Shown here one piece after another: positions 48,001-55,137 of a stretch of DNA of 64,000 nucleotides. A program made the translations under genes and the position numbers. Source of the stretch: Aestuariibacter sp. (GTDB lineage: Bacteria; Pseudomonadota; Gammaproteobacteria; Enterobacterales; Alteromonadaceae); NCBI GenBank assembly GCA_017794925.1, contig CP051238.1:2289138-2353137 (forward strand), read 5' to 3'. The notes below the pieces were generated by a model. That model saw only the letters and a list, made by a program, of their open reading frames with translations. It ran no database searches and had not been told where the DNA came from. How positions within the stretch are numbered: position 1 is the stretch's first letter; every line of letters begins with the position of its first letter.

Positions 48001-48497
48001 AACAACTTGCGTCTGACAGTCGTTGGCTGCTCTCATTGGTCAGTCCGGCTTTAGACTGGCAACCAGAGGTGTCTGGCAAACACAGTTACAGTATGGTTCC
48101 CCCGCTACCGAATTTTGACGCAGATGCCCCCGATATATGTCTTGGATTCAAGCCTGTCATGAATCAGCATATGTACGAAATTCAAATGAAAAAGTGCTTT
48201 TTAATGCGCGAAGATGCACTGTGGTTTATCCCGCGCTTTAGCTTTGTGGCAGGAAACCGCGAGGCATCGCTGGCGTGGTTATCTGAGCTGGTGGAACAGT
48301 TACCCGCGTGGGATAACTTTGTGTTGTATCCGGGTTATCTCGCCATCCCCAGAGACCCCAATCATCCGGCCATACGAGATGCGTTGGGCGGGCGAGCTGA
48401 ATGGGTGCAAGAGCCGTTGAGTGCTGAACATCTGCTCGGGGAAACCGTAACGCAAAAAGAGTTTTTCAATTTAAAGCGCACGTTCCACAAGGACTGA
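45003..48497 (+). CDS. maf: Maf-type flagellin glycosyltransferase (DUF115)
   Basis: A 1164-residue motility accessory factor that transfers nonulosonic acid to flagellin Ser/Thr. The core DUF115 (MptE-like) domain spans about residues 540-760 with CPVFLVGNGPSLDYSIEVIK, PDYHAEIEQNRSTYDW and LYLFGIDLGFIDKSHHHSKS. Two further Rossmann-like repeats lie before it (VVVVLGIGLGEHI near 132, LIMFGLGAGYQLESLL near 397), so it is longer than the common 600-700-residue Maf and may be a two-copy form. Located 26 bp after the ligase gene and directly in the Pse cluster. Confidence 0.88.
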   Translation: MLKNIKLHVEDNEALQADLESQLANLIQLRLKENIQAFQRNIPNLVPFVRNAVSHNVAIFCNKTGEPNVVDYGTGRVLYGFEPKREVQEQVELFVAHAPCIGIEAQSSDFSASSTPVNPIEKWQRYPQLPSAVDVVVVLGIGLGEHIKQLLQTTQISNMIIYEPEAQYFSCSCMISSWKEIFSLAQQKGTALFIQLEKDGRDIPADISELREHVAFTEFYLYQHYNSPVFNSVSRQLQEKDWQQNVEQGLSVQTVFKRDEFEPLWLKSVDLSPLSPVTEKTERFQRNLAAFENYFPDIYQQFKDYEPVCWQTVSGLNDECNLLSKASLHTWYGDSPKAESESAYQAYASHPNRDGLVLGYNGTKLRHYLHYKMVLESEALLRSSSEKNGALPDTIKSLIMFGLGAGYQLESLLDHHQVEKLFLCEPNKDFFYASLHAIDWAGILKKTDDAGYRIYINIGDDGANLFRDLLSQFYAIGPYNLAQTYFYQAYYNAELNLAISQLREQLQVVIAMGEYFDHAYYGINQTVEGISRGYPHLLKNAEQMLSAEQKECPVFLVGNGPSLDYSIEVIKENRDSVIVVSCGTALQTLHRHGIVPDYHAEIEQNRSTYDWAVRLGDKEYLKQVTLLSCNGIHPDTCELYKSTMVSFKEGESSTSSNLNLLEQSHYAQLSFAFPTVSNFSLNLFTLLGFKQLYLFGIDLGFIDKSHHHSKSSGYYDEQGNPLYDYEEKNNTGLIVPGNFVPKVSTKHEFKVSKMLLEDLLRNYKGDCYNTSNGARISYTQPLPIENVLVLSSPALKASAMKSLEQRAFSPIQTENYKDDFYQRYQSVITHRELTKMAECIESTREGERDIPWLVEQLKNQLFSSYSQGRSLLFYYLYGTINFANAFLLKIDGAEDNEDAVQEALTIFGKRFTQIAAKINANVFGFDITSSFGGLREREYLRALPVKPVIPLVRQYSGRCSGAEFDYSNWFETETDPNTLLSVPSGIYWADNPRVLEQAQQQLASDSRWLLSLVSPALDWQPEVSGKHSYSMVPPLPNFDADAPDICLGFKPVMNQHMYEIQMKKCFLMREDALWFIPRFSFVAGNREASLAWLSELVEQLPAWDNFVLYPGYLAIPRDPNHPAIRDALGGRAEWVQEPLSAEHLLGETVTQKEFFNLKRTFHKD

Positions 48498-48558
48498 GTC
48501 AGATGAATGTCATGACGCATTACAATAACTGTGGATTAAGGTCAGGAAATGGGTTCCT

Positions 48559-49662
48559 ATGACGATGGCAGAAGATTACCAAAGTGCGCTGAGTGCATTG
48601 TTGGATGAGCCGGTTTACGGCTTATCGCAGTCGGAAAAACTGACCCGCTTGCAAGCGGTGTTTGCGTTATTGCACGAGCATCATAGTCAGCACTGCAGTG
48701 CCTACCACAATATGTTCAGACAGCCGGTGACTTGCAATACGCCTTTGGACCAGTTGCCGTTCATGGCTGTGCGTTTGTTTAAGCTGTTTGCGCTTAAAAG
48801 TGTGCCGGATAACGACGTTGTGAAGTGTTTGATGTCGTCAGGTACCAGCGGGCAGGTGCCGTCAAGGATCTTCCTCGACAGCCTGACCAGTCGCATGCAA
48901 TCCAAGGCCCTGGTGAAAATTCTTCAGCAGTTTTTAGGCAAACAGCGACTGCCCATGCTGATTATTGATAGTCCTGACGTTAAAGGCGCAGATGGAAAGC
49001 TCAATGCCAGAGCCGCCGGCATCCAGGGGCTGGCGATGTTTGGGCGCGATCATACTTATGCGCTTAACCCGGATATGACCCTCAATACTGACGCGATATC
49101 TTTGTTTTGCCAACGCTACCAGGACCAGCCTGTATTGGTATTCGGCTTTACCTTCATGGTTTGGCAACATTTCGTCAGCGCACTAAAAACGTCAGATATG
49201 ACGCTGCATTTACCGCATGCACATTTGTTCCACAGTGGCGGATGGAAAAAACTGGAAGCGCAGAAGGTCAGTAATGAGACGTTTAAACAACAACTTCTTG
49301 CTGTGGCAGGTATATCTGCCGTAACCAACTTTTATGGTATGGCTGAACAGGTTGGCTCAGTCTTTATGGAATGCGAGGAGGGCATGTTGCACGCGCCGGT
49401 AACTGCTGAAGTAATAGTCAGAAACCCCTATGATCTATCATTGGCTAAAACAGGTGAAAGCGGCCTGATTCAAGTACTGTCAGCGTTACCGTATTCCTAT
49501 CCGGGCTATAGCATTTTAACGGAAGACCGCGGGACCATACACGGCGTGGGTGACTGTAAGTGCGGTCGGTCTGGCACTTATTTTACCGTGCAAGGACGGT
49601 TGCCTAAAGTGGAAGTGCGTGGCTGCAGTGATACCAGCAGTTCGCCCGGCTCAGGAGTATAG
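48559..49662 (+). CDS. LuxE-like acyl-protein synthetase
   Basis: A 367-residue protein of the LuxE family. These enzymes adenylate a fatty acid and hold it as a thioester on a C-terminal Cys for transfer to LuxC. Visible: the adenylate loop MSSGTSGQVPSRIFL, NFYGMAEQVGSVFMECEEG, TEDRG, a CKCGRSG zinc-like turn and a terminal GRLPKVEVRGCSD whose Cys is placed like the LuxE acyl-Cys. It is followed 2 bp later by a LuxC-like gene. No luxA, luxB or luxD is in the window, so light production is not implied. Confidence 0.83.
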   Translation: MTMAEDYQSALSALLDEPVYGLSQSEKLTRLQAVFALLHEHHSQHCSAYHNMFRQPVTCNTPLDQLPFMAVRLFKLFALKSVPDNDVVKCLMSSGTSGQVPSRIFLDSLTSRMQSKALVKILQQFLGKQRLPMLIIDSPDVKGADGKLNARAAGIQGLAMFGRDHTYALNPDMTLNTDAISLFCQRYQDQPVLVFGFTFMVWQHFVSALKTSDMTLHLPHAHLFHSGGWKKLEAQKVSNETFKQQLLAVAGISAVTNFYGMAEQVGSVFMECEEGMLHAPVTAEVIVRNPYDLSLAKTGESGLIQVLSALPYSYPGYSILTEDRGTIHGVGDCKCGRSGTYFTVQGRLPKVEVRGCSDTSSSPGSGV

Positions 49663-49664
49663 CA

Positions 49665-50876
49665 ATGGATAAGCAGAATCTGTTCAGTAGTGTGCTGCCG
49701 GCCTCTTCGTCTTTGGATGAACTTCAAGCGCATCCGCCGATGCCAGTTGCATCACACACAATACTTAATTTCATTCAGGCGTTGTCAGACACATTGCTTA
49801 AAGACCCGGCATGTCGAGCGTTTCCCGATGTTGTCGCACTTGGCTTCTGGCTGCGCGATGGCAACATTAAACGACTGGTCAAGCAGATAAACAGTAGTGC
49901 TCAACAGGCATTAATTAAACCCGTCGGTACGGTAGTGCATTACACGCCAAACAATGTGGATACCATGTTTTTATACAGTTGGGTGTGTGCATTGTTAATG
50001 GGGAACCGAAATGTGGTGCGGCTTGGCAGTGCTGACAGCCCGGCAAAGCAAATGTTGTTGACCTGTCTGGAAAGACTGTTTTCTTTGCCAGAGCATGCTG
50101 ATATTGCACTCAGAAATCTGTTTGTTCAGGGCGCCAAAAGCGATGAAAGTAACCATGCTCTGGCTCAGGTTGCAGACGCAAGGGTGTTGTGGGGCGGTGA
50201 CGACAGTGTGTTAAGCATTAAGCAGTACCAAGCGAAACCCCGTTGTCGGGATATCAGCTTTGCTGACAGATATTCGGCAGTGGTCATTAATGGTGACGAA
50301 CTCACTGACGGTGAGCAGCTGAATACCTTGTGCGAACTGCTCTGGCAGGATGCTAAGCCCTATGCGCAGCAAGCCTGCTCATCCCCTCGTGTACTGTTTT
50401 GGTTGGGCGACAAGTCACTACAAGGTGAATTCGCCCGATTGTTAAATGATCAGGCGATAGGTCAGGACACTGCCCCAAGCGATGGTATTTCAAGAGTAAA
50501 TGAACATCTGGTAATGTCCCAGTGGTTACAGTGTCAGGCCCTTGCCGATGCCCCGCTGGTAATGAACCGCGTGAGTGTTATACCGGTCCATCAGATTAAT
50601 GCAGAAATGATGGCTATGCATTGTGGGGATGCACTGTTTTTAATGCGATCACTGGATACTCTGAACGACCTTGCAGATTGTTTACCCGCCCGCGTGCAAA
50701 CCCTTACCTATTGGGGGGTAGAACGTGATGCGCTATTAAAGTTACTGGCCGAACCGTCGATACAGGGTGTAGATCGGTGCGTGTCGGTGGGTAAAGCGCT
50801 GACATTTTCACCAGAGTGGGATGGCTATCGATTGTTGGTCTCTCTATCTCGTTATGTTCAACTGGACTGGGGTTAA
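49665..50876 (+). CDS. LuxC-like acyl-CoA/acyl-enzyme reductase
   Basis: A 403-residue aldehyde-dehydrogenase-fold protein of the LuxC family, which reduces an acyl thioester to an aldehyde with NADPH. Family features: GTVVHYTPNNVDTMFLYSWV, LMGNRNVVRLGSADSPAKQM and the catalytic Cys238 in AQQACSSPRVLFW, close to the QQACTSPQ type of LuxC. With the adjacent LuxE-like protein it forms a complete acid-to-aldehyde module. Its last base overlaps the next start (TAATG). What the aldehyde is used for is unknown. Confidence 0.85.
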   Translation: MDKQNLFSSVLPASSSLDELQAHPPMPVASHTILNFIQALSDTLLKDPACRAFPDVVALGFWLRDGNIKRLVKQINSSAQQALIKPVGTVVHYTPNNVDTMFLYSWVCALLMGNRNVVRLGSADSPAKQMLLTCLERLFSLPEHADIALRNLFVQGAKSDESNHALAQVADARVLWGGDDSVLSIKQYQAKPRCRDISFADRYSAVVINGDELTDGEQLNTLCELLWQDAKPYAQQACSSPRVLFWLGDKSLQGEFARLLNDQAIGQDTAPSDGISRVNEHLVMSQWLQCQALADAPLVMNRVSVIPVHQINAEMMAMHCGDALFLMRSLDTLNDLADCLPARVQTLTYWGVERDALLKLLAEPSIQGVDRCVSVGKALTFSPEWDGYRLLVSLSRYVQLDWG

Positions 50877-52780
50877 TGCTTCAACCGTTTGCGTTTGCTT
50901 TTACTACACTGCTGATAAGTCTCTGCCTGCTGCGTGCGGTAAAAACACTGCGCGGGCAGCGCGGTGCGTTAACCCAGCAGATTTGCCTGGATGACCTCGT
51001 ATGCCTGCTAGTACCATCGGCAATCGTACTGTTTACCCATGTTGTTAACTGGCCGGTATTTTCGCTGATTGCGGTTTTTACAATGGGGTTGTACGGTGTG
51101 TTGGTGTGGTTGGACGCCGTGTTGTTTGTGCAGTATCGCATAGAAATAAATCGCCAGACGCTGGCCTGGTTTTTTACAGGCAGCAAAGGATTAGCGAAAG
51201 GCTTGCCTCATTTACTCGCGCTGTTTTCCCGCTTCCCGGTAACGTTACTGATACCGGTTATCTGGTGTATGGCAATCGTCACACTTATTGTTCCACCATT
51301 GCCGCTCAACGTACTGGTTGTTTGCGTATTGCTTACTGCAGTGTGCCTCTGGCGTATTCAGGCTGGTATTGCCGAAGTGGGCGTATTGCTGATTCTGATG
51401 GTGATGGTAATGAGCTGGTCACCAGAGATTCCTGCGGTTGCCATGGACATAGCCGGCAGTACGTTTCTTGGTGTCGTTGCGTTGATTGGCCTGATGTTAT
51501 TAATGCGCAAGTTGTTCGTGTCTCAGCACGAATTTTTGACAGCCCCCACCTTACTGGCCAATATTATTGCCAGTGACGTGTTTGATGCACCGCTGGGATT
51601 TGCGGCTCGTACCGAGCATCAAAAATTCGTTGCGACTGACACACAACCCAAAGAAAAAAGCCATTATTTTGGGCATTGTAAGCAGGCGAATATTATCCTG
51701 GTGACCATGGAATCGCTGGGCTGTTACATTAATCCCTACATCAATCCCAACAGTGGCCAGGGCGCACATTCCAGACTGGCAGAACGCCTCGCAGGTAACA
51801 GTTGGCTGTCGAAACAGCATTTTAGCCTGTGTCCGAATACCACGGTATCAACCAATCAAATGTACACGGGGTTTTACTCGAACAACCCTTACAATAAGGC
51901 TGATTCGCTGTTTCCGGGCAAGTCACCCCAGCATATCTCACATCTGCAGAAACACGGTTACAAAGCCTTGTTTGTCGATAGCGCCGACACGGGCTTGTAC
52001 GATTATCATCGCTTATTGTCGCGGATTGGCTTTGATCGTGTTTGGGGTACCAAGGATATTCCGGCTAACGGATTACAGGCTGACTACCGCTTGTGGAATA
52101 TGGTCGATGTGATTGCAGAGGAAGTCGCCGACACACCGTTTTTCTTACACGTGATCAACGATCAGACCCACATGCCGTACGAAATTGTAGATAGCGCCCG
52201 TTTTAACCGCCACCGCGGGAATAGTCAAAAAGCCAAATATCTGAATGCGGTAGAAGAAGTTGATTATATTCTTGACGAGTTTTTACGTCGATTAGGTGAA
52301 AAATTGGATCTTAGCAACACCATCGTCGTGTTTACCGGCGATCACGGTGAATCCTTTGGGGAGTTTGGCTATAGCTTTCACAGCAACTCCGTGATCCTGC
52401 CTCAGATACACGTTCCCTTTATGCTCAGTCACCCTAATTTACCTGCGAAAACACTTGAGCATTCGAGTCATTTTGACTTGTTTCCGACGTTTTTCGATTT
52501 ACTGGGGATTGATTATTCCCACGATTGCTTGGGCAACCCATTAGGCCTCGACGATCGCGAGTTTGCGTACTTTGCTCATTCCGCCACATTAAAAGGCAAT
52601 TCTCCAGCAAATTTCGGCTTTATTCGCGACGGCGAATTGTTATGGATGGACCGACTGTTCAATCAGGTCTCATTATTGGGCAGTGACCAGACGCGTAAGA
52701 CGCTGGATACCAAAGAACAGGCCTATGCCAAAGCCTTGCTTTATCAGATGTTGTCGGCCCGCGGAGTGATTCACGCATGA
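50876..52780 (+). CDS. Membrane sulfatase-family transferase (phosphoglycerol/phosphoethanolamine-transferase-like)
   Basis: A 634-residue inner-membrane protein from ATG 50876 (TAATG with luxC-like; an upstream ATG at 50816 would overlap it by 61 bases). About six membrane helices in residues 1-215 are followed by a periplasmic alkaline-phosphatase-superfamily domain. Metal and nucleophile sites are visible: VTMESLGCY, CPNTTVSTNQMYTG with the likely Thr nucleophile, and FTGDHGESFGEFGYSFH. Such proteins transfer phosphoethanolamine or phosphoglycerol to surface glycans or lipid A. The acceptor here is unknown. ATGA overlap with the next gene. Confidence 0.8.
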   Translation: MLQPFAFAFTTLLISLCLLRAVKTLRGQRGALTQQICLDDLVCLLVPSAIVLFTHVVNWPVFSLIAVFTMGLYGVLVWLDAVLFVQYRIEINRQTLAWFFTGSKGLAKGLPHLLALFSRFPVTLLIPVIWCMAIVTLIVPPLPLNVLVVCVLLTAVCLWRIQAGIAEVGVLLILMVMVMSWSPEIPAVAMDIAGSTFLGVVALIGLMLLMRKLFVSQHEFLTAPTLLANIIASDVFDAPLGFAARTEHQKFVATDTQPKEKSHYFGHCKQANIILVTMESLGCYINPYINPNSGQGAHSRLAERLAGNSWLSKQHFSLCPNTTVSTNQMYTGFYSNNPYNKADSLFPGKSPQHISHLQKHGYKALFVDSADTGLYDYHRLLSRIGFDRVWGTKDIPANGLQADYRLWNMVDVIAEEVADTPFFLHVINDQTHMPYEIVDSARFNRHRGNSQKAKYLNAVEEVDYILDEFLRRLGEKLDLSNTIVVFTGDHGESFGEFGYSFHSNSVILPQIHVPFMLSHPNLPAKTLEHSSHFDLFPTFFDLLGIDYSHDCLGNPLGLDDREFAYFAHSATLKGNSPANFGFIRDGELLWMDRLFNQVSLLGSDQTRKTLDTKEQAYAKALLYQMLSARGVIHA

Positions 52781-55098
52781 GTGGTTTTACTACAACCGTA
52801 TCCGGATATGCTCCTTTTGTTGAGCGTGTGCTTGCAACCGTTCATGAGCAAGGTATACAACGGGTTTCTCTGGATATTTTTGATACCTTGGTATACCGAC
52901 GGGTGACACGGCCAACGGAAATATTCAAATACGCCTTTGAGCGTGTGCAAGCTGCGCAATCATTGCCCATGACGGCAGCCGAATACTGTGAATTGCGCGT
53001 CAGTACGGAAGTACGGGTCAAACGTGAAACCGCTCACGGCGAAGTGAGTTTAGAGGCAATTATTGAGGGTTTACCCTTTCCGCCGCATATACGTGCCGAA
53101 TTGCTTGAAGCTGAACTCGCTTCCGAAGCCGAATACGGTTTTGTCAGCGAAGAAATGGTGCAATTGGTTGAAGCACTGAGTGACATGAATGTGCCTGTCG
53201 TGCTTATTTCAGATATGTATCTGAGCAAGAAGCAAATTCAACAAGCCTTCTTTACGCACTATCCACAGTTGCTGGGATTGCCATTATTTGTTTCCAGCGA
53301 ATATCAGAAGAATAAAGCCTCGGGCACCTTGTTCCACCTCGTCCAGGCGCAATACCAGATTGATTATGCTCATTGGTTGCATGTAGGTGATAACCGGGTC
53401 GCTGATCAGGACATGCCTGCCAAACTTGGCATGCACGCAGTGTTACTGAGCAGTAAGTTAGAACAAACCGCGATCCTTCGTCAGGAAGCAGGGCTGTTCA
53501 GTACGCCACAGCCTTTTAATGCCGCTCGCCTAATCGCCAGCACCTTGTATGCACCAACCGGTGCGGGGACAGCGTTCTCCCTCGCAACATTTGTGTGGGG
53601 GCCGATATTACTGGCCTTTGCTGACTGGATAATCGACCAGGCCAGAGCGTTAAACAGTCGCAGCATTCTGTGTCTGATGCGCGAAGCAGAAGTATTCGCG
53701 CCAATTGTCGAATGGCGACTGGCACATCGACAGATTAAAGGCATCGCGGTCCACAAACTTTATGCGTCGCGTAAATCTACCTTTTGGCCTGCAATCGACG
53801 TGGCGGCTGAGCAGTGGTTTGAAGATTTGGTGTATGTACTTGTCCAGCGCCGGGGATACTCAGTAAGTGATTTCTATCGCGATTTTCGACTGCCACAGGA
53901 TGACATTTATCATCAGTATGAAGCCGTCGCCATTCGCGATACTGACGGCGTGTTTCATCAGGGCATGAATTTACTGAAACTGCTTACTGACAAAGCCAGA
54001 GATAACAAAGCTGCAGTTGAAGCGTATATTAATGAGCAGCGTGCGCGATTTGCACGTTATTACGAACACCACATTGGTACGCCTTTGTCTGAGAGTTGTG
54101 TGGTGGATTTGGGGAACGGCGGTACCATTCCTCATCACATTGAATGTATTCTCGGCTGTCAGAGCGCGGCTAACCTGTTGTTTTACAGTTCTGAGCGCAT
54201 TTACCGCTACGCACAGAAAACCCATTTCAGCACCTTCATTGGTGCGCAGTCTGATAGCCGCAACGTTCGCCAGTTATTGTCGCGTTCACCTGAATGTATT
54301 GAACCGTTTCTGGTGGGCGATTGTGGTACGGTGACCGGCTACAGCGACGATGCCAATGCCACACCGGTTCAGGCTGACAGGATTGAAGAGAACAGTGCAC
54401 ATGTGAAGGCGTTCCTTGCCGGGTTACATGCCTATTTTTCGGTGCATCACCGTTATGATTTGCCAACTGCCACGGCAGATCAGGTGTTGCCTATCCTGTT
54501 TCGCTATTTACAACTGCCGTGTAAACCCGAAGCACAGCTATTTACCGAACTGCTTCATCAGGATAATTTTGGTTCTAATCTGGCATATCCGATTATTACT
54601 GATGCCCAGTGTAAAGAAGTGGCTGAGTGGCCAATCGCTGATTTTTACCTGACGTTCAGCCAGTACCCCAAAATTAAAGTAGGTAAAATCCACTGGCCAC
54701 AGGCGGTGATAACCCTGTGTGATGACAAGTTTTTGGCCCGCCAGTATGGATTGATGTCGATGGACACCGATACCGATGTGCTGAACCTGGTAGAGCGCAT
54801 ACTGGATCAACAGTGGCAATCCTTTTCGGTGTATGGCGCAGGGTTGTTTTTCGAAAAGCTTCTGCCTTACCTGAACAGGTACAATTTGAATATTGAGCAC
54901 CTGATTGATCGAAAAGCGGATATCTCAGGGCCATATGAAGTAGCTGGCTACACTGTTAAACCGTTAAAACAGGCTCTGGATGAAGGCTGTGGCAACATTC
55001 TTATTTCGTCTTTCGCGTTTAAAGAAGAGATCGCCCGTAATATTCACGAGCAATCTGTAGAACGTGGCCTGGGCAACCTCAATATTTTGAGTTTGTAG
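52777..55098 (+). CDS. Large HAD-superfamily protein (COG5610-like) with C-terminal Rossmann-like module
   Basis: A 773-residue protein. Residues about 25-230 form a HAD hydrolase domain: nucleophile Asp in RVSLDIFDTLVYRR, VVLISDMYLSK, and HVGDNRVADQDMPAKLGM. A long middle region of unknown fold follows (LCLMREAEVFAPIVEW, VVDLGNGGTIPH). The last 90 residues resemble a nucleotide-binding module, FSVYGAGLFFEKLLPYL to NILISSFAFKEEI. Proteins of this type occur in polysaccharide clusters, but their substrates are not known. It is followed 39 bp later by a methyltransferase gene whose product carries a similar end module. Confidence 0.7.
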   Translation: MSGFTTTVSGYAPFVERVLATVHEQGIQRVSLDIFDTLVYRRVTRPTEIFKYAFERVQAAQSLPMTAAEYCELRVSTEVRVKRETAHGEVSLEAIIEGLPFPPHIRAELLEAELASEAEYGFVSEEMVQLVEALSDMNVPVVLISDMYLSKKQIQQAFFTHYPQLLGLPLFVSSEYQKNKASGTLFHLVQAQYQIDYAHWLHVGDNRVADQDMPAKLGMHAVLLSSKLEQTAILRQEAGLFSTPQPFNAARLIASTLYAPTGAGTAFSLATFVWGPILLAFADWIIDQARALNSRSILCLMREAEVFAPIVEWRLAHRQIKGIAVHKLYASRKSTFWPAIDVAAEQWFEDLVYVLVQRRGYSVSDFYRDFRLPQDDIYHQYEAVAIRDTDGVFHQGMNLLKLLTDKARDNKAAVEAYINEQRARFARYYEHHIGTPLSESCVVDLGNGGTIPHHIECILGCQSAANLLFYSSERIYRYAQKTHFSTFIGAQSDSRNVRQLLSRSPECIEPFLVGDCGTVTGYSDDANATPVQADRIEENSAHVKAFLAGLHAYFSVHHRYDLPTATADQVLPILFRYLQLPCKPEAQLFTELLHQDNFGSNLAYPIITDAQCKEVAEWPIADFYLTFSQYPKIKVGKIHWPQAVITLCDDKFLARQYGLMSMDTDTDVLNLVERILDQQWQSFSVYGAGLFFEKLLPYLNRYNLNIEHLIDRKADISGPYEVAGYTVKPLKQALDEGCGNILISSFAFKEEIARNIHEQSVERGLGNLNILSL

Positions 55099-55137
55099 AA
55101 CATAATTAACCGACCTACGCCGGAGCGTGAGATACCC

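Noticed and set aside
48559..50876. Bioluminescence operon
   Set aside because: No luxA, luxB or luxD genes are present and the pair is embedded in a glycan cluster.
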